Part shown: one piece after another, positions 1 to 9,354 of the stretch
Position numbering within the stretch: the first letter of the stretch is position 1
Layout of the letters: every line of letters starts with the position of its first letter
Assembly (NCBI GenBank): GCA_905233565.1
Contig: CAJOCL010000019.1
Location: 1 to 42,747, forward strand
Origin: an uncultured Synergistales bacterium
GTDB lineage: Bacteria > Synergistota > Synergistia > Synergistales > Aminobacteriaceae
Direction: 5' to 3'
Length of the DNA stretch: 42,747 bases
Position numbers and translations under genes: made by a program
The notes under the pieces: generated by a model
Database searches by the model: none
The model's input: only the letters and a program-made list of their open reading frames with translations
What the model was told of the DNA's origin: nothing

Positions 1-606
<606 letters not shown>

Positions 607-632
607 TCAGTAACAGTAACTGAAATTAACAG

Positions 633-668
633 CCGGGTGCAGGAAACTGCATTCGGTTTTTTTTTGCG
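633..668 (+). terminator. Rho-independent terminator after nifJ
   Basis: A 10-bp stem pairs CCGGGTGCAG (633-642) with CTGCATTCGG (647-656), with two G-T pairs and a GAAA tetraloop. A run of T follows from 657. It lies 26 bases after the nifJ stop and separates nifJ from the prepilin genes. Confidence 0.9.
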
Positions 669-698
669 TTTTTTTGAGTGTGAAAATCCTGATATGTG

Positions 699-707
699 TG
701 TTAAAAT
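699..707 (+). promoter_or_regulatory. Possible extended -10 promoter for the prepilin cluster
   Basis: TGT followed by TAAAAT (702-707) looks like an extended -10 box, 46 bases before the first prepilin start. No good -35 box is seen at 16-18 bases; TTGAGT at 674-679 is too far (22 bases). It would serve the three prepilin genes downstream of the nifJ terminator. Confidence 0.35.
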
Positions 708-753
708 GCAAAAACTCGTATAAATAATTTGCAGATAATTGGAAGGAGATTTC

Positions 754-1359
754 ATGAGGAATAAGCGAAGAGGTTTCACGCTGATTGAGCTGTTGATAGT
801 TATAGTTGTGATTGGGATTCTGGCGGCAATGATGATGTTCTCAAGCACTGAGGCTGTGAGTTCCGCTAAAGCCAGCAACATCATCAGCAATTTGCGGTAG
901 CTCAAGACCGCTACAATAGCGTGGTACACAGAAAATCTTGAAAGAGTAGTGCCGACTAATTCCTCAAGCGGCAGCAAGTACAAAATAAGAATTTATAAAA
1001 ATAATGGAACTCACAGCGATGTAGAATTTAGTAAGTTTATCCAGACCAACAGCTCAGAGTTTATGAAGTACATCAGCAACGGAAAATCAAAGAAGCTGCT
1101 GGACAGAAAAAATGCGGCTAACAATGAGGGAGAGTATATTCTGACGGCTATGGCGTACACCACAAAATGGTATGTCTGCTATAATGTCGGCAATGATTCA
1201 AGGCTAAAACAGAAACTTGCAGGCAAACAGAAGACTGCAGGGCTTTTAGGTACAAATAAAATGGATGATGTTGGCGGCAATACCGGCAATTCCCCGATTG
1301 ATGCTGCTTATACTGATCAAAAATTTGTATGTATGCTCGTTCTCGACTTTGGCGACTAG
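754..1359 (+). pseudogene. Type IV prepilin-like gene interrupted by an in-frame TAG (codon 49)
   Basis: The reading frame starts at ATG 754 after GGAAGGAG (741-748). It encodes a short basic leader, the prepilin peptidase site RRG/FTLIELL and a hydrophobic N-terminal helix, as in major or minor pilins and type II secretion pseudopilins. The frame is interrupted by TAG at 898-900 and then continues open to TAG at 1357-1359. The part after the amber still aligns with the third gene of the cluster: AWYTEN versus MWYKEN, TKWYVCYN in both, and TDQKFVCM versus TDQQFVCM. The sister proteins have NLQTMK and NMYQIK where this one has NLR-stop-LK, so a CAG-to-TAG change is the simplest explanation. 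The gene would otherwise give about 201 residues. It may be a recent nonsense mutation, a readthrough case or a sequence error. Confidence 0.8.
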
Positions 1360-1376
1360 CACAGGAGGGATTTATT

Positions 1377-2021
1377 TTGATAAATTGCAAATACGAACTA
1401 AGGCGCAAAGGGCTCACGTTAATATCGTTGTTAATCGTAATATTAGTGATAGGCATTCTTGCAACAATGATGATACTATCAAGCACCGAATCCGTAAATA
1501 CAGCTAAGGCCGCAAGGATAATCGCTAATCTTCAGACCATGAAGAGGGCGGTAGTAGCATGGTACGCGGATAATCGGGATAAAGTCGTGTGGGCCGATGG
1601 TAACAGCAAGGTTGCAGGAATGGTGCAAATCGGAAATAAGGCAAGCCCCGTTCAGGAATGGGGCGAAGATGTTATTCAGCTCGGAAAATATATCAGTCTT
1701 GCCGGAAACTCCGACATCAACATTCACTACAAAAAAGAGCACGATAATAAAACAAACACTTACAACACTAATTTGATGGAAGGCTGCTATGGAGTATGCG
1801 ACGGCGGAACTGTAAAAAACGATAGCGGTGATACTACTGCATATCATCGAAGCCAATGGTACGTCGGTTATCGTTTCAAGAAAGGTGAAGAGGCTATAAG
1901 GGAAAAGGTTAGAGGCATGATGAACACAGCCGGTGTAAGAATCGGCACTGCCGATGCCCATATAGATACAGAGGATAACGATGAAAAGCAGAATGCCGCT
2001 GTATGGATGAGAGTATTCTAA
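1377..2021 (+). CDS. Type IV prepilin-like protein, atypical (Ser at position 5)
   Basis: I chose TTG 1377 because AGGAGGG (1363-1369) sits 7 bases before it; the upstream ATG at 1329 lies inside the previous gene. The protein is 214 residues. The leader MINCKYELRRKG is followed by LTLISLLIVI, so the processing glycine is kept, but the usual Phe+1 is Leu and the nearly invariant Glu+5 is Ser. In pilins Glu5 helps recruit the next subunit, so this may be a tip-type minor subunit or a decaying copy. It is clearly a paralogue of its neighbours (AKAARIIANL, WYVGYRF). However, the two cysteines present in both of them, in WYVCYN and FVCM, are here Gly and a non-Cys position. Secretion and assembly genes are not in the window. 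The function beyond pilin-like is unknown. Confidence 0.8.
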   Translation: MINCKYELRRKGLTLISLLIVILVIGILATMMILSSTESVNTAKAARIIANLQTMKRAVVAWYADNRDKVVWADGNSKVAGMVQIGNKASPVQEWGEDVIQLGKYISLAGNSDINIHYKKEHDNKTNTYNTNLMEGCYGVCDGGTVKNDSGDTTAYHRSQWYVGYRFKKGEEAIREKVRGMMNTAGVRIGTADAHIDTEDNDEKQNAAVWMRVF

Positions 2022-2040
2022 TGAAAGGAGAGAACTTTAA

Positions 2041-2652
2041 TTGATTAAAAGCCGTAAAGGTTTCACGCTTATGGAGCTTCTGACCTGTATTGTATTGATT
2101 ATTATTGTTTCGGCAGTAACGATGTTCTCGACCCTTGAGATGACTGCTTCAGCAGAAGCAAACAATGTAATAAACAACATGTACCAGATCAAGGCAGCAA
2201 CAATTATGTGGTACAAAGAAAACCTTTCAAGAATAGTGCGTTCAGGGGATGACTACAAGATAATAACTAAAACAAGCTCGGGCAAACAAGAGCAATGGTT
2301 CAGCGATTTTATAGACTCTTATGGCTCTGATGAAATCATGAAATACTTGAAGAGCGGAACTGACATTGTCATTCGTTCAAAAAAGAGTTCAGCCAATAAT
2401 ACTGGGGATTATTCTTTGATAGCCACAAATAAGTCTACGAAATGGTATGTCTGCTACAACACCGGCAAAGTAGAAGACAACTCAGATTTAGAGGCACCTA
2501 TACTGAGAATGAAGAAGAAATTTGCCGGCAGAGCAAAACGTAACGATGAAGTAATATTTTGCGGCAAGACTTCAATAACAGATGATAATTTTTCAGATTA
2601 TTACACAGATCAGCAGTTTGTCTGTATGGAGATTCTAAGTTTTACAAAATGA
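2041..2652 (+). CDS. Type IV prepilin-like protein (third of three)
   Basis: The start is TTG 2041, with AAAGGAGA about 10 bases upstream; the previous gene stops at 2021. The protein is 203 residues. It has the short leader MIKSRKG, a cleavage site before FTLMELL with Glu5 intact, and a hydrophobic helix to about residue 33. A globular part carries TKWYVCYN near residue 140 and TDQQFVCM near the C-terminus. The cysteines in those two motifs are shared with the first gene of the cluster and could form the C-terminal disulfide typical of many pilins. It is probably membrane-inserted, processed by a prepilin peptidase and assembled into a pilus or pseudopilus. Which system it belongs to cannot be said from this window. 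Confidence 0.85.
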   Translation: MIKSRKGFTLMELLTCIVLIIIVSAVTMFSTLEMTASAEANNVINNMYQIKAATIMWYKENLSRIVRSGDDYKIITKTSSGKQEQWFSDFIDSYGSDEIMKYLKSGTDIVIRSKKSSANNTGDYSLIATNKSTKWYVCYNTGKVEDNSDLEAPILRMKKKFAGRAKRNDEVIFCGKTSITDDNFSDYYTDQQFVCMEILSFTK

Positions 2653-2660
2653 CTTCAAAT

Positions 2661-2700
2661 AAAAAAACTCCCTCGAATATGAACGAGGGAGGAAATTATT
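2661..2700. terminator. Bidirectional terminator between convergent genes
   Basis: A perfect 8-bp stem pairs CTCCCTCG (2668-2675) with CGAGGGAG (2684-2691), with an 8-base loop. The A-run at 2661-2667 gives a clean U-tract on the minus strand, ending the long minus-strand operon. On the plus strand the tail is T/A-rich and weaker. Confidence 0.85.
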
Positions 2701-2706
2701 TATTTT

Positions 2707-3042
2707 TTAGTCGTCAATTTTGAATTTGAGTATCTGGCCTGTTACAGCGTCAACGTCAACATCATACTCATCACGCCCTGCCCTGAGTTCAAGAGACCAT
2801 ATCGGCCTGAAATCCGAGCCATTCCAGTAATTGTCCTCGTCCTCAAGGTCTGCGTCTTTAACTCTGACGTTCTGCGAACCTATACGTTCACGGGCAATCC
2901 TGACGGCTTCTTCTTGGGAAATTAACTTCATGTTCCGCCGTGCTGCCTCTTCGCGGACGTAACGCTCTTCGCTGCCTGCAAAAGCCGTTCCTGAAAGTGC
3001 CGTGATAATTACGACAAGAATAACGCATAATGCTTTTTTCAT
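2707..3042 (-). CDS. Secreted PepSY-domain protein
   Basis: The start is the ATG at 3040-3042, preceded on the minus strand by AGGAGGC (3051-3057); a longer frame back to 3081 has no ribosome site. The protein is 111 residues. It begins with a Sec signal peptide (MKKALCVILVVIITALSG, probable cut after AFA) and then has a PepSY-like domain: ISQEEAVRIARERIG, an alpha-helical stretch, then WSLELRAGRDEYDVDVDAVTGQILK. PepSY domains are found in peptidase propeptides and in small periplasmic proteins thought to bind or inhibit proteins or metals. The stop of the upstream flavoprotein (3056-3058) overlaps its ribosome site, so the two are probably co-transcribed. It is the last gene before the terminator. 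Confidence 0.8.
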   Translation of the reverse strand: MKKALCVILVVIITALSGTAFAGSEERYVREEAARRNMKLISQEEAVRIARERIGSQNVRVKDADLEDEDNYWNGSDFRPIWSLELRAGRDEYDVDVDAVTGQILKFKIDD

Positions 3043-3055
3043 GTTAAAAAGCCTC

Positions 3056-4579
3056 CTAATAAATAAACTCTTTTTCATCATCAGGATTTGAATCCGGGTA
3101 ATCAGTCCTGTTATGTGTTCCCCTGCTCTCTTTCCTGTTAAGCGCAGCCTTTGATATTAAGTGAATCGCCAGTGCCGTCTGCTGCGTCATATCGTCCTTC
3201 AGCGTCTCAGGGTCATTCATGATTTTTTGTGCTGCCTCAAGTGCCGCCGTCAAATCCGTGCCGTTCCTGTAAACTCCGAGTGCATGTCCCGCAATCTTCC
3301 TGAGTTCAGAAAGATATTTCGCCCTCACTGAGTCATCACGCCTGTAAACCGCCGGACGTTCTGAGATTTCCCGGTCAAGTTCTCCCGTCCTCATTATGCC
3401 CTCAGCGCAGAGAAGACCCGACATTGTAGCCTGACTTGCCGCGTTACCGGCACACCTGCACGCGCCGTGAATCCCTCCGCAGGCCTCACCGACAGCGTAT
3501 AATCCCGGAACATCTGACTCATAATTACCGTCAACCCTTATTCCGCCGGAAAAACTGTGAGGCATCGGGCCGACTTCAAGAAGTTCTTTCTTCGGATCAC
3601 ATCCGCTCTGAATCAGCCTGTTATAGAACCAAGGGTAAGCCTTCAGAATTTCAACGTCAATGTGTCTCAGGTCTACCCATATTCCGCCGTGAGGGTTTCC
3701 CTTCCCTTTTGCAACCTGTTTCCAGATTTCATGGTTGATTAAGGATTTCGGCGCACCTGCCTCGCCCTGCGGCCTTACTTCAAGAAGGAATCTTTCACCG
3801 TCCGAATTTAACAGATAACCGCCCTCGCCAAGCATGGCCGTCGGACACGGTTCACCGACAGCACCGGCAGGAGACATCATAACCATCGGTTCAAACTCGA
3901 TAAACTCAATATCAACGAGCTTTGCCCCTGCGTTCTTCGCCATTCCCAGAGTGTAGCCGTTCACATCATCAGGATACGTTGAAGTCCCGAGAAGATTCCC
4001 GACCCCTCCCCATGACGCTATCACTACAGGCGCGTAGACATTGTAAGGCTCTCCGCCTTCGTCAACAGCCGTGAAGCCCTCGATTTTCCCGTCAGAACTT
4101 TTCAGGAGATTAACGGCAACGCTTTTTCTGTGAAATTCTATTCCCGCCTCTTCGAGTTTTTTCAGCATTACGCGCTCAATCTCAACGCCGATTAAATTCG
4201 TAGTCTGGCATAATGAACGCGGATATGTGTGTCCCGAAACATGACGAAGTTTTATGCTGCCGTCATCATTGTGTGCGAAAGTTACGCCCCACCTGCATAG
4301 AAGCTCGTAGCCCCTGAGAGTGTTTGCAGCCATTTCGTTTACTAATTCTTTATTCCCGATGTTGTAGCCTGCTGCTAACATGTCCTTTGCGTATTGCTCG
4401 GGTGTATCGCCGTAGGGATTTTCAGGAAGGACGAAGTTTATCGCCGCAATGTAGGGAGTACCGCCAAGACCGTCAGCGTAAACTGCAATGTCCTTAACTC
4501 CCTGTTCGTGCAGTCTTGCCGCCGCTGCAAGTGCCGCAAGTCCGCTACCGGCTATTGCAACTCTGTGATGTCTGCTCAT
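3056..4579 (-). CDS. FAD-binding fumarate reductase/succinate dehydrogenase flavoprotein-like oxidoreductase
   Basis: The protein is 507 residues. The N-terminal dinucleotide-binding motif VAIAGSGLAALAAAARL (residues 7-23) is followed by fumarate-reductase flavoprotein features: the substrate-domain motif HVSGHTYPRSL near residue 113, GGIRVDGNYESDVPGLYAVGE near 345 (typical of the FAD domain), and GACRCAGNAASQAT near 374. Members of this family oxidise or reduce C4 acids, aspartate or steroid-like substrates. No iron-sulfur or membrane-anchor subunit lies next to it, so it probably works as a stand-alone enzyme. Its start overlaps the stop of the TRAP permease gene by 4 bases (ATGA), tying it to uptake of the same compound. 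The exact substrate is unknown. Confidence 0.8.
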   Translation of the reverse strand: MSRHHRVAIAGSGLAALAAAARLHEQGVKDIAVYADGLGGTPYIAAINFVLPENPYGDTPEQYAKDMLAAGYNIGNKELVNEMAANTLRGYELLCRWGVTFAHNDDGSIKLRHVSGHTYPRSLCQTTNLIGVEIERVMLKKLEEAGIEFHRKSVAVNLLKSSDGKIEGFTAVDEGGEPYNVYAPVVIASWGGVGNLLGTSTYPDDVNGYTLGMAKNAGAKLVDIEFIEFEPMVMMSPAGAVGEPCPTAMLGEGGYLLNSDGERFLLEVRPQGEAGAPKSLINHEIWKQVAKGKGNPHGGIWVDLRHIDVEILKAYPWFYNRLIQSGCDPKKELLEVGPMPHSFSGGIRVDGNYESDVPGLYAVGEACGGIHGACRCAGNAASQATMSGLLCAEGIMRTGELDREISERPAVYRRDDSVRAKYLSELRKIAGHALGVYRNGTDLTAALEAAQKIMNDPETLKDDMTQQTALAIHLISKAALNRKESRGTHNRTDYPDSNPDDEKEFIY

Positions 4580-6549
4580 GCCGTCAAAGCCCCTTTCGCT
4601 CCGCGACTGTTCAGGAACAATACGGCAATTCCGATTACTGCGCCGATTATTGAGCTTATCATTTCAGGCGCGATTAAGCACAAAGCCGCCGCAAAAAGCA
4701 GCACCCTTTCAACAACATTAAGATTTCTTTTATAGAAACCTGCTACCATTATTGCAAGGAAGTATGTACCGAGCGCAAGCTGTATCACTGAAATAATAAT
4801 CTCCTGAACTGAGCCTTTAAGCAGTAACGGAGGATTATAGACGAATACAAACGGAACTAGGAATCCCACCATTGCAAACGTAAAGCCCTTTAACCCCGTT
4901 TTCATTGCGTCCCCTCCTGCAATCCCTGCAGCAGTGTATGACGCTACGCAAACGGGCGGTGTAATCTGTGCCATTATCCCGTAATAAAATACGAACATGT
5001 TCGCGCAAAGATTAGCTGTTGAAGGCTCAAGACCTGTCTGTAAAAGTATAGGCTGAATGCAGGGAACGAATAATATTACGCCGACAAGATAAGCAGCAAC
5101 TGTCGGGAGTGCCATTCCGAGTATCATACAGCCGACCATAGCAATACACATTGCGAGGAATAAGTAACTTGTTCCGAGTGAACGAATCAAGACTGATAAA
5201 TTCGTTGCAAGTGAAGTCTGCTGTGTTACAACGTTGATTATTATTCCGCATGCTGCCGTAGGAATTGCGATCGCTGCAGCCTGTTTAGCTCCGTCAACGC
5301 AGCAGTCCCAAAGCTGTTTGAGATTAAGGAAATCGGGCTTGTTTACGAAATAATTTATTACGTCACAAGCAAGGCAGGTGAAAATTCCGACCATACCGGC
5401 GCGCATTAACGAATAACCGCGAATTATCCAGACAACAAGCAGTATTGCAGGAATGAGCAAATAAAGCCTTCCCATTATGGGACGGTCAACCCTTATTGAA
5501 GCGTCTGCACTTGAGTCAAGATTAGCGGCTCTCTTTGCTGCGATCTTGTCGACAAGCACAAAAACGGCAAAATAATACGCAATCGCAGGGATTATCGCGC
5601 TTGCAGCAATTGACATGTAATTAACGCCCAGCATTTCGGCCATTATGAAAGCTCCGACTCCCATAATCGGCGGCATTATCTGGCCTCCCGTTGAAGCTAC
5701 GGCCTCGACGGCTCCTGCCTCTTCAGGCTCATAACCGATCTTTTTCATCATCGGGATTGTCATAACGCCCGTTGTTGCAACGTTCGCAACGGCTGAACCT
5801 GAAATCATACCCATCAAGCCCGAAGATAATACGGCAGCTTTTGCAGGGCCTCCAGATGACTTGTTCGAGAGTTTCATACCCATGTCAATTAAAAGCTGTC
5901 CGCCCCCGATTGTCGAGAAGAAAGCACCGAAAACGATAAAATAAAACAGCGTGTTAGCACTCGTCAGAAGAGGCGTTCCGAAAACTCCGCTTTCAGTCAT
6001 CGTCATTCCTGAAGTGAACTCTTCGATAAACTGCTCGAAAGGCTTTGCGTTAGTGTGAAGTATTCCAGGCAGGTAAGGTGATACCCACGCAAATATTATG
6101 AATACAGTTATAAATCCTGCGAGTATTCCGCCGAGCGTCCTGTAAACCGCAACAAGAAGAAGCAGTATTGCTACAACCATTGCAGCGTGGTCAATGTCGA
6201 GAACTTCATCAACTCCAAGAACATAATCATTAAGGCGCGGAAACTGCGTGAGAATATACCAGAGAAGATATGCAATTCCTGCAAATGCAAAAATGTCTAT
6301 CCAGTTCCACCATGAATGTTTATTTAACAGTGCAGGCTCCGGAACTGTTCCGGCATCTTCAGCGGCCTTTTTAATTTTTTTCCTGTAAGCATAATCCGCA
6401 GGGTAATATATAAATACGAGTGTCAATGCAAAGATTAAGTGTATCGGACTTTGAAGCATAGGCGCAAACTGTTTCACCAGTGCTATATACATCTGAAAGG
6501 CAAAGAACGCTACAGTAACAATTATTGCTGCTATAGTTCTAATGCTCAT
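4576..6549 (-). CDS. TRAP transporter fused permease (4TM/12TM), TAXI type
   Basis: The protein is 657 residues and almost entirely hydrophobic segments. It has the small DctQ-like part (roughly residues 1-170) joined to the large DctM-like part. Signature stretches are SGLMGMISGSAVANVATTG near residue 245, GAVEAVASTGGQIMPPIMG near 280, and FVFYYGIMAQITPPVC near 515. TRAP permeases import organic acids across the inner membrane using a sodium or proton gradient and a periplasmic binding protein, which here is the TAXI protein at 7329-8342. GGGAG (about 6559) precedes the ATG at 6547-6549. A paralogous permease lies at 37132-39132. Confidence 0.93.
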   Translation of the reverse strand: MSIRTIAAIIVTVAFFAFQMYIALVKQFAPMLQSPIHLIFALTLVFIYYPADYAYRKKIKKAAEDAGTVPEPALLNKHSWWNWIDIFAFAGIAYLLWYILTQFPRLNDYVLGVDEVLDIDHAAMVVAILLLLVAVYRTLGGILAGFITVFIIFAWVSPYLPGILHTNAKPFEQFIEEFTSGMTMTESGVFGTPLLTSANTLFYFIVFGAFFSTIGGGQLLIDMGMKLSNKSSGGPAKAAVLSSGLMGMISGSAVANVATTGVMTIPMMKKIGYEPEEAGAVEAVASTGGQIMPPIMGVGAFIMAEMLGVNYMSIAASAIIPAIAYYFAVFVLVDKIAAKRAANLDSSADASIRVDRPIMGRLYLLIPAILLVVWIIRGYSLMRAGMVGIFTCLACDVINYFVNKPDFLNLKQLWDCCVDGAKQAAAIAIPTAACGIIINVVTQQTSLATNLSVLIRSLGTSYLFLAMCIAMVGCMILGMALPTVAAYLVGVILFVPCIQPILLQTGLEPSTANLCANMFVFYYGIMAQITPPVCVASYTAAGIAGGDAMKTGLKGFTFAMVGFLVPFVFVYNPPLLLKGSVQEIIISVIQLALGTYFLAIMVAGFYKRNLNVVERVLLFAAALCLIAPEMISSIIGAVIGIAVLFLNSRGAKGALTA

Positions 6550-6575
6550 GAATTTTCATCTCCCGTAATTCAATT

Positions 6576-7310
6576 TTAATTCATGTAATTACCGCCGTTG
6601 ATATTAATGCTCTCACCCGTGATAAATCCGGCCATGTCTGACGCTAAGAACACGGCAAGAGACGCAATATCTTCAGCTTTTCCCAACCGTCTCAGGGGAA
6701 TGCCTGATAAAACTTTTTCCCTGTATTCTGCTGACCACTGCAAAGACATATCAGTTTCAACAGGACCCGGACATATTGAATTTACCCGTATTCCTGAAGG
6801 GGCAAATTCACCGGCCAGATTTCTTGTCATCGAGTCAATTCCGCCCTTCGATGCCCCGTAACACAATGAGGCGTTGCCGTGTGCGGTCTTTCCTGCTCTT
6901 GATGACATGTTTATGATACTTCCTGATTTACGCTCAAGCATATAAGGTATAACGCACTTACAGGCATAAAATGTCCCTGTAAGATTAACTCTCAAAACTT
7001 TTTCCCATTCGTCGGGCTGAAGGTCTAAAAATTTCGTGCGCGTGTTTATGCCTGCATTATTCACGAGAATATCAATTTTGCCGAATGATGACATACATTT
7101 TTTAGCAAGCCTCTTTGAAGTATCAAGCTCACCGATATCGCCGGCTACATATTCACAGCCCAACTCAGCAGCAAGAGGTGCCAATGATTTTTCAGATGTC
7201 CCGTGAATAACGAGGCTCGCCCCGCTTTCAGCAAAGGCAAAAGCTATTGCCCTGCCGATTCCGCGAGACGAGCCGGTAATTACTGCTGATTTTCCTTCAA
7301 GCAGTTTCAT
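6576..7310 (-). CDS. Short-chain dehydrogenase/reductase (FabG-like SDR)
   Basis: The protein is 244 residues, the usual size for a classical SDR. It has the cofactor motif TGSSRGIGRA (residues 12-21), the structural NNAG motif near residue 86, a catalytic Ser around residue 136 (NMSS) and the YGASK active site (Tyr and Lys near 151-155), then the ICPGPVETDM stretch. It should catalyse NAD(P)-dependent oxidation or reduction of a hydroxyl/keto group in the cytoplasm. It sits between the TAXI binding protein and the TRAP permease, so its substrate is probably the imported hydroxy-acid or a product of it. It is not likely to be the fatty-acid FabG, as no other fab genes are near. AGGAAA just upstream supports the start. 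Confidence 0.88.
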   Translation of the reverse strand: MKLLEGKSAVITGSSRGIGRAIAFAFAESGASLVIHGTSEKSLAPLAAELGCEYVAGDIGELDTSKRLAKKCMSSFGKIDILVNNAGINTRTKFLDLQPDEWEKVLRVNLTGTFYACKCVIPYMLERKSGSIINMSSRAGKTAHGNASLCYGASKGGIDSMTRNLAGEFAPSGIRVNSICPGPVETDMSLQWSAEYREKVLSGIPLRRLGKAEDIASLAVFLASDMAGFITGESININGGNYMN

Positions 7311-7328
7311 AATTTCCTGTTTCTGTTC

Positions 7329-8342
7329 CTATTTGAAGTTGTCAAACTCGTAGCCCATTTCCTGATAATACTTTATTGCGCCGGGATGAAGGGGTGCGCC
7401 GTTGAGATCATGTTTTCCGGCGGTCTTAGGGTCAAACCACTTCAGCGAGGCTACTGCGGCTGCGATATCGTCCTTATTTTCGCAGATTGCCTTTGTCAGG
7501 GCGTAAGCTACATCATCAGGCATTGAAGCAGACACTATGACATTCTGCTGTGATCCCATTGTCTGAATGTCCTTGTCCTGTTTGTTCCATGTTCCTGCCG
7601 TCATTGTGAGAGGAGCATAGCCCATTTTGCCGAGATTAGCGAGGGTTTCGGGCGCAAGCTGTACGAAGTGCATATCGTGTGTGAGGCAGATTTCAGTTGT
7701 TGTTGACTGCCCTGCGTCGATATGGTCAATCGTTGCATCGTACAGATCGTCCTGAATGCCTGATTTTATCGCGTCAGTTCCTGATTTTTCCCACGTTGCG
7801 AACTTCATGAAATCTTCAACGCTGATTCCGCAGGCTTCAATTACGCGCTCAGCCGTAAGCTCACCGAGTGAACCGTTTTTCTTGGTGATGAGCTTAATCG
7901 GGACTTTCTTTGCGATAACTTCCTCAAGCGTCGTGCAGCCCGTCCTGTCAACAAATGCCTTTGTGAACATGATGTTTGCGAACGCATGGCCTAAACCTCC
8001 TGCAATGCTCCTTACGTCAGGGCAGTCGCCGAACTGGTAATCAGCCTTTTTGCTCTGATAGCTCCAGAGTGAAGGGCCGGCATTTGCGACGATTAAATCT
8101 GCACGCTTACGCTGAATGAGTACGGGTGCGCCGACTCCGCCGGGTGAGTTAGTTGTCAGGTCAATCGTTGAGCCTGCCGGAAGACCTTTCAGCATTGCTC
8201 CCTGAATTGCCGCTGAAACCGAGTAAGCACCCGTTCCGACTTCCTGAGCCGCAAAGATGAGCTTTACCGGCTCGGTGAGTTCTGCACATGCCGCAACGGT
8301 AAGGCAGAACACTAACACTAATGCTGCTGCTAACTTTTTCAT
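7329..8342 (-). CDS. TAXI-family TRAP transporter solute-binding protein
   Basis: The start is the ATG at 8340-8342, with GGAGGTAAA at 8349-8357 on the minus strand; a longer frame to 8396 is rejected because it overlaps the upstream phosphatase gene. The protein is 337 residues. It has an N-terminal export signal (MKKLAAALVLVFCLTVAAC) that could be cut by signal peptidase I or, at Cys19 in VAAC, as a lipoprotein. The rest matches TAXI binding proteins: LIFAAQEVGTGAYSVSAAI, the TTNSPGGVGAPVLIQ region and a C-terminal HPGAIKYYQEMGYE. It captures the substrate in the periplasm and delivers it to the fused permease at 4576-6549. Confidence 0.92.
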   Translation of the reverse strand: MKKLAAALVLVFCLTVAACAELTEPVKLIFAAQEVGTGAYSVSAAIQGAMLKGLPAGSTIDLTTNSPGGVGAPVLIQRKRADLIVANAGPSLWSYQSKKADYQFGDCPDVRSIAGGLGHAFANIMFTKAFVDRTGCTTLEEVIAKKVPIKLITKKNGSLGELTAERVIEACGISVEDFMKFATWEKSGTDAIKSGIQDDLYDATIDHIDAGQSTTTEICLTHDMHFVQLAPETLANLGKMGYAPLTMTAGTWNKQDKDIQTMGSQQNVIVSASMPDDVAYALTKAICENKDDIAAAVASLKWFDPKTAGKHDLNGAPLHPGAIKYYQEMGYEFDNFK

Positions 8343-8370
8343 GGAAATTTTACCTCCAAATAAATATATA

Positions 8371-9354
8371 TTAATGCCCGTGATCTTCATTTTCACGGGT
8401 CATTTTCCCCGAAAACTTTTTTATGACACAAGGCCATATTGCCGTAACAAATAGCATCATAACAAACGTATGAACGAAAGTTCCTCCCCATTTCGTGAAG
8501 AGAGGCGCAAGGAATTTCGCAGAGTTTCCGCGCATCTGATTCATAAACACGTATATTACGTAACCGATGACCGTTAGAATTATGCTCTTAACGTTCAGGC
8601 CGGCCGGAGTGAACCTGATATATTTTTTCTCGATGAGACGGCCCGCAATTACTCCGGCGAGGCTGCCGCCGTAAAGATATACGCCGTTAATCATTTTTGA
8701 CACGTTCACTAAAGGTTTCCCGTCAGCGTCCAAATCAATATGGTACGGCTTCAGGGTTACATATGCAACGCCGGCGATCACCATCAGGATTCCGAGAAAC
8801 GCAAACGTATTCTCATGCTCAGGGTGAGACATAACCGCCGACACGGCATAAAGAATAATCACGCTCAAAATCAGCCCCACTATGACATCCTGCGGAGTAT
8901 GCGCCCCCAAGTAATTGCGCGAGAACATGACAGCAAAAATCATCAGGGGACATACCAGCCACAATAGAAATACACTCAGGCGCGAAGGGTGCATGTATTT
9001 TTCACGCGACAACGCCGCAAGTCCTCCCAATATCGGAGCTGCCGTCATAGTATGACCGCTCGGGAATGAAAAACCCGACGGCCTGTGTCCGTAAGGTACG
9101 AGCCTAGAATCACGGATAAACGGACGGTAAACGCAGCATGTCATCTTTATAACGTTGCAGAGGAACTGCCCGATAGTCATTGACAGAAGAAGGAAAATCC
9201 CCCCGCGCTTGCTGAGACACCAGTACACAAAGAAAGGAACTATCAGAAGCCCTATTTCCGCAAAATAATCCGACACCCATACCATAAACGGGGTCAATAT
9301 TCCGTCGCTAGCCTCCCTTAAATTCTGGAGCCACAATAAATACTCTATGTCCAT
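8371..9354 (-). CDS. PAP2-superfamily membrane phosphatase (copy 1)
   Basis: The protein is 327 residues with several membrane segments. All three PAP2 catalytic motifs are present: KMTCCVYRP (KxxxxxxRP), FPSGH, and SRNYLGAHTPQD (SRxxxxxHxxxD), including the proton-donor and nucleophile histidines. It should remove phosphate from a lipid or isoprenyl (undecaprenyl) pyrophosphate at the membrane. The C-terminal third carries extra hydrophobic segments and a segment (TPAGLNVKSIILTVIGY) shared with copy 2. The start codon overlaps the stop of copy 2 by one base (TAATG). Its role within an acid-sugar operon is not obvious. Confidence 0.9.
   Translation of the reverse strand: MDIEYLLWLQNLREASDGILTPFMVWVSDYFAEIGLLIVPFFVYWCLSKRGGIFLLLSMTIGQFLCNVIKMTCCVYRPFIRDSRLVPYGHRPSGFSFPSGHTMTAAPILGGLAALSREKYMHPSRLSVFLLWLVCPLMIFAVMFSRNYLGAHTPQDVIVGLILSVIILYAVSAVMSHPEHENTFAFLGILMVIAGVAYVTLKPYHIDLDADGKPLVNVSKMINGVYLYGGSLAGVIAGRLIEKKYIRFTPAGLNVKSIILTVIGYVIYVFMNQMRGNSAKFLAPLFTKWGGTFVHTFVMMLFVTAIWPCVIKKFSGKMTRENEDHGH

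Noticed and set aside
754-897. UAG recoding (pyrrolysine or Gln) in the first prepilin
   Set aside because: TAG is used as an ordinary stop in nifJ and at the end of this same frame, and no recoding machinery is visible; a point mutation is simpler.
949-1359. Separate gene starting after the amber codon
   Set aside because: The start would lie inside the conserved pilin fold, without a ribosome site and without a signal or helix; it is the rest of the interrupted prepilin.
3436-3738. Plus-strand frames inside the flavoprotein gene
   Set aside because: Shadows of a strongly supported minus-strand gene with matching family motifs.
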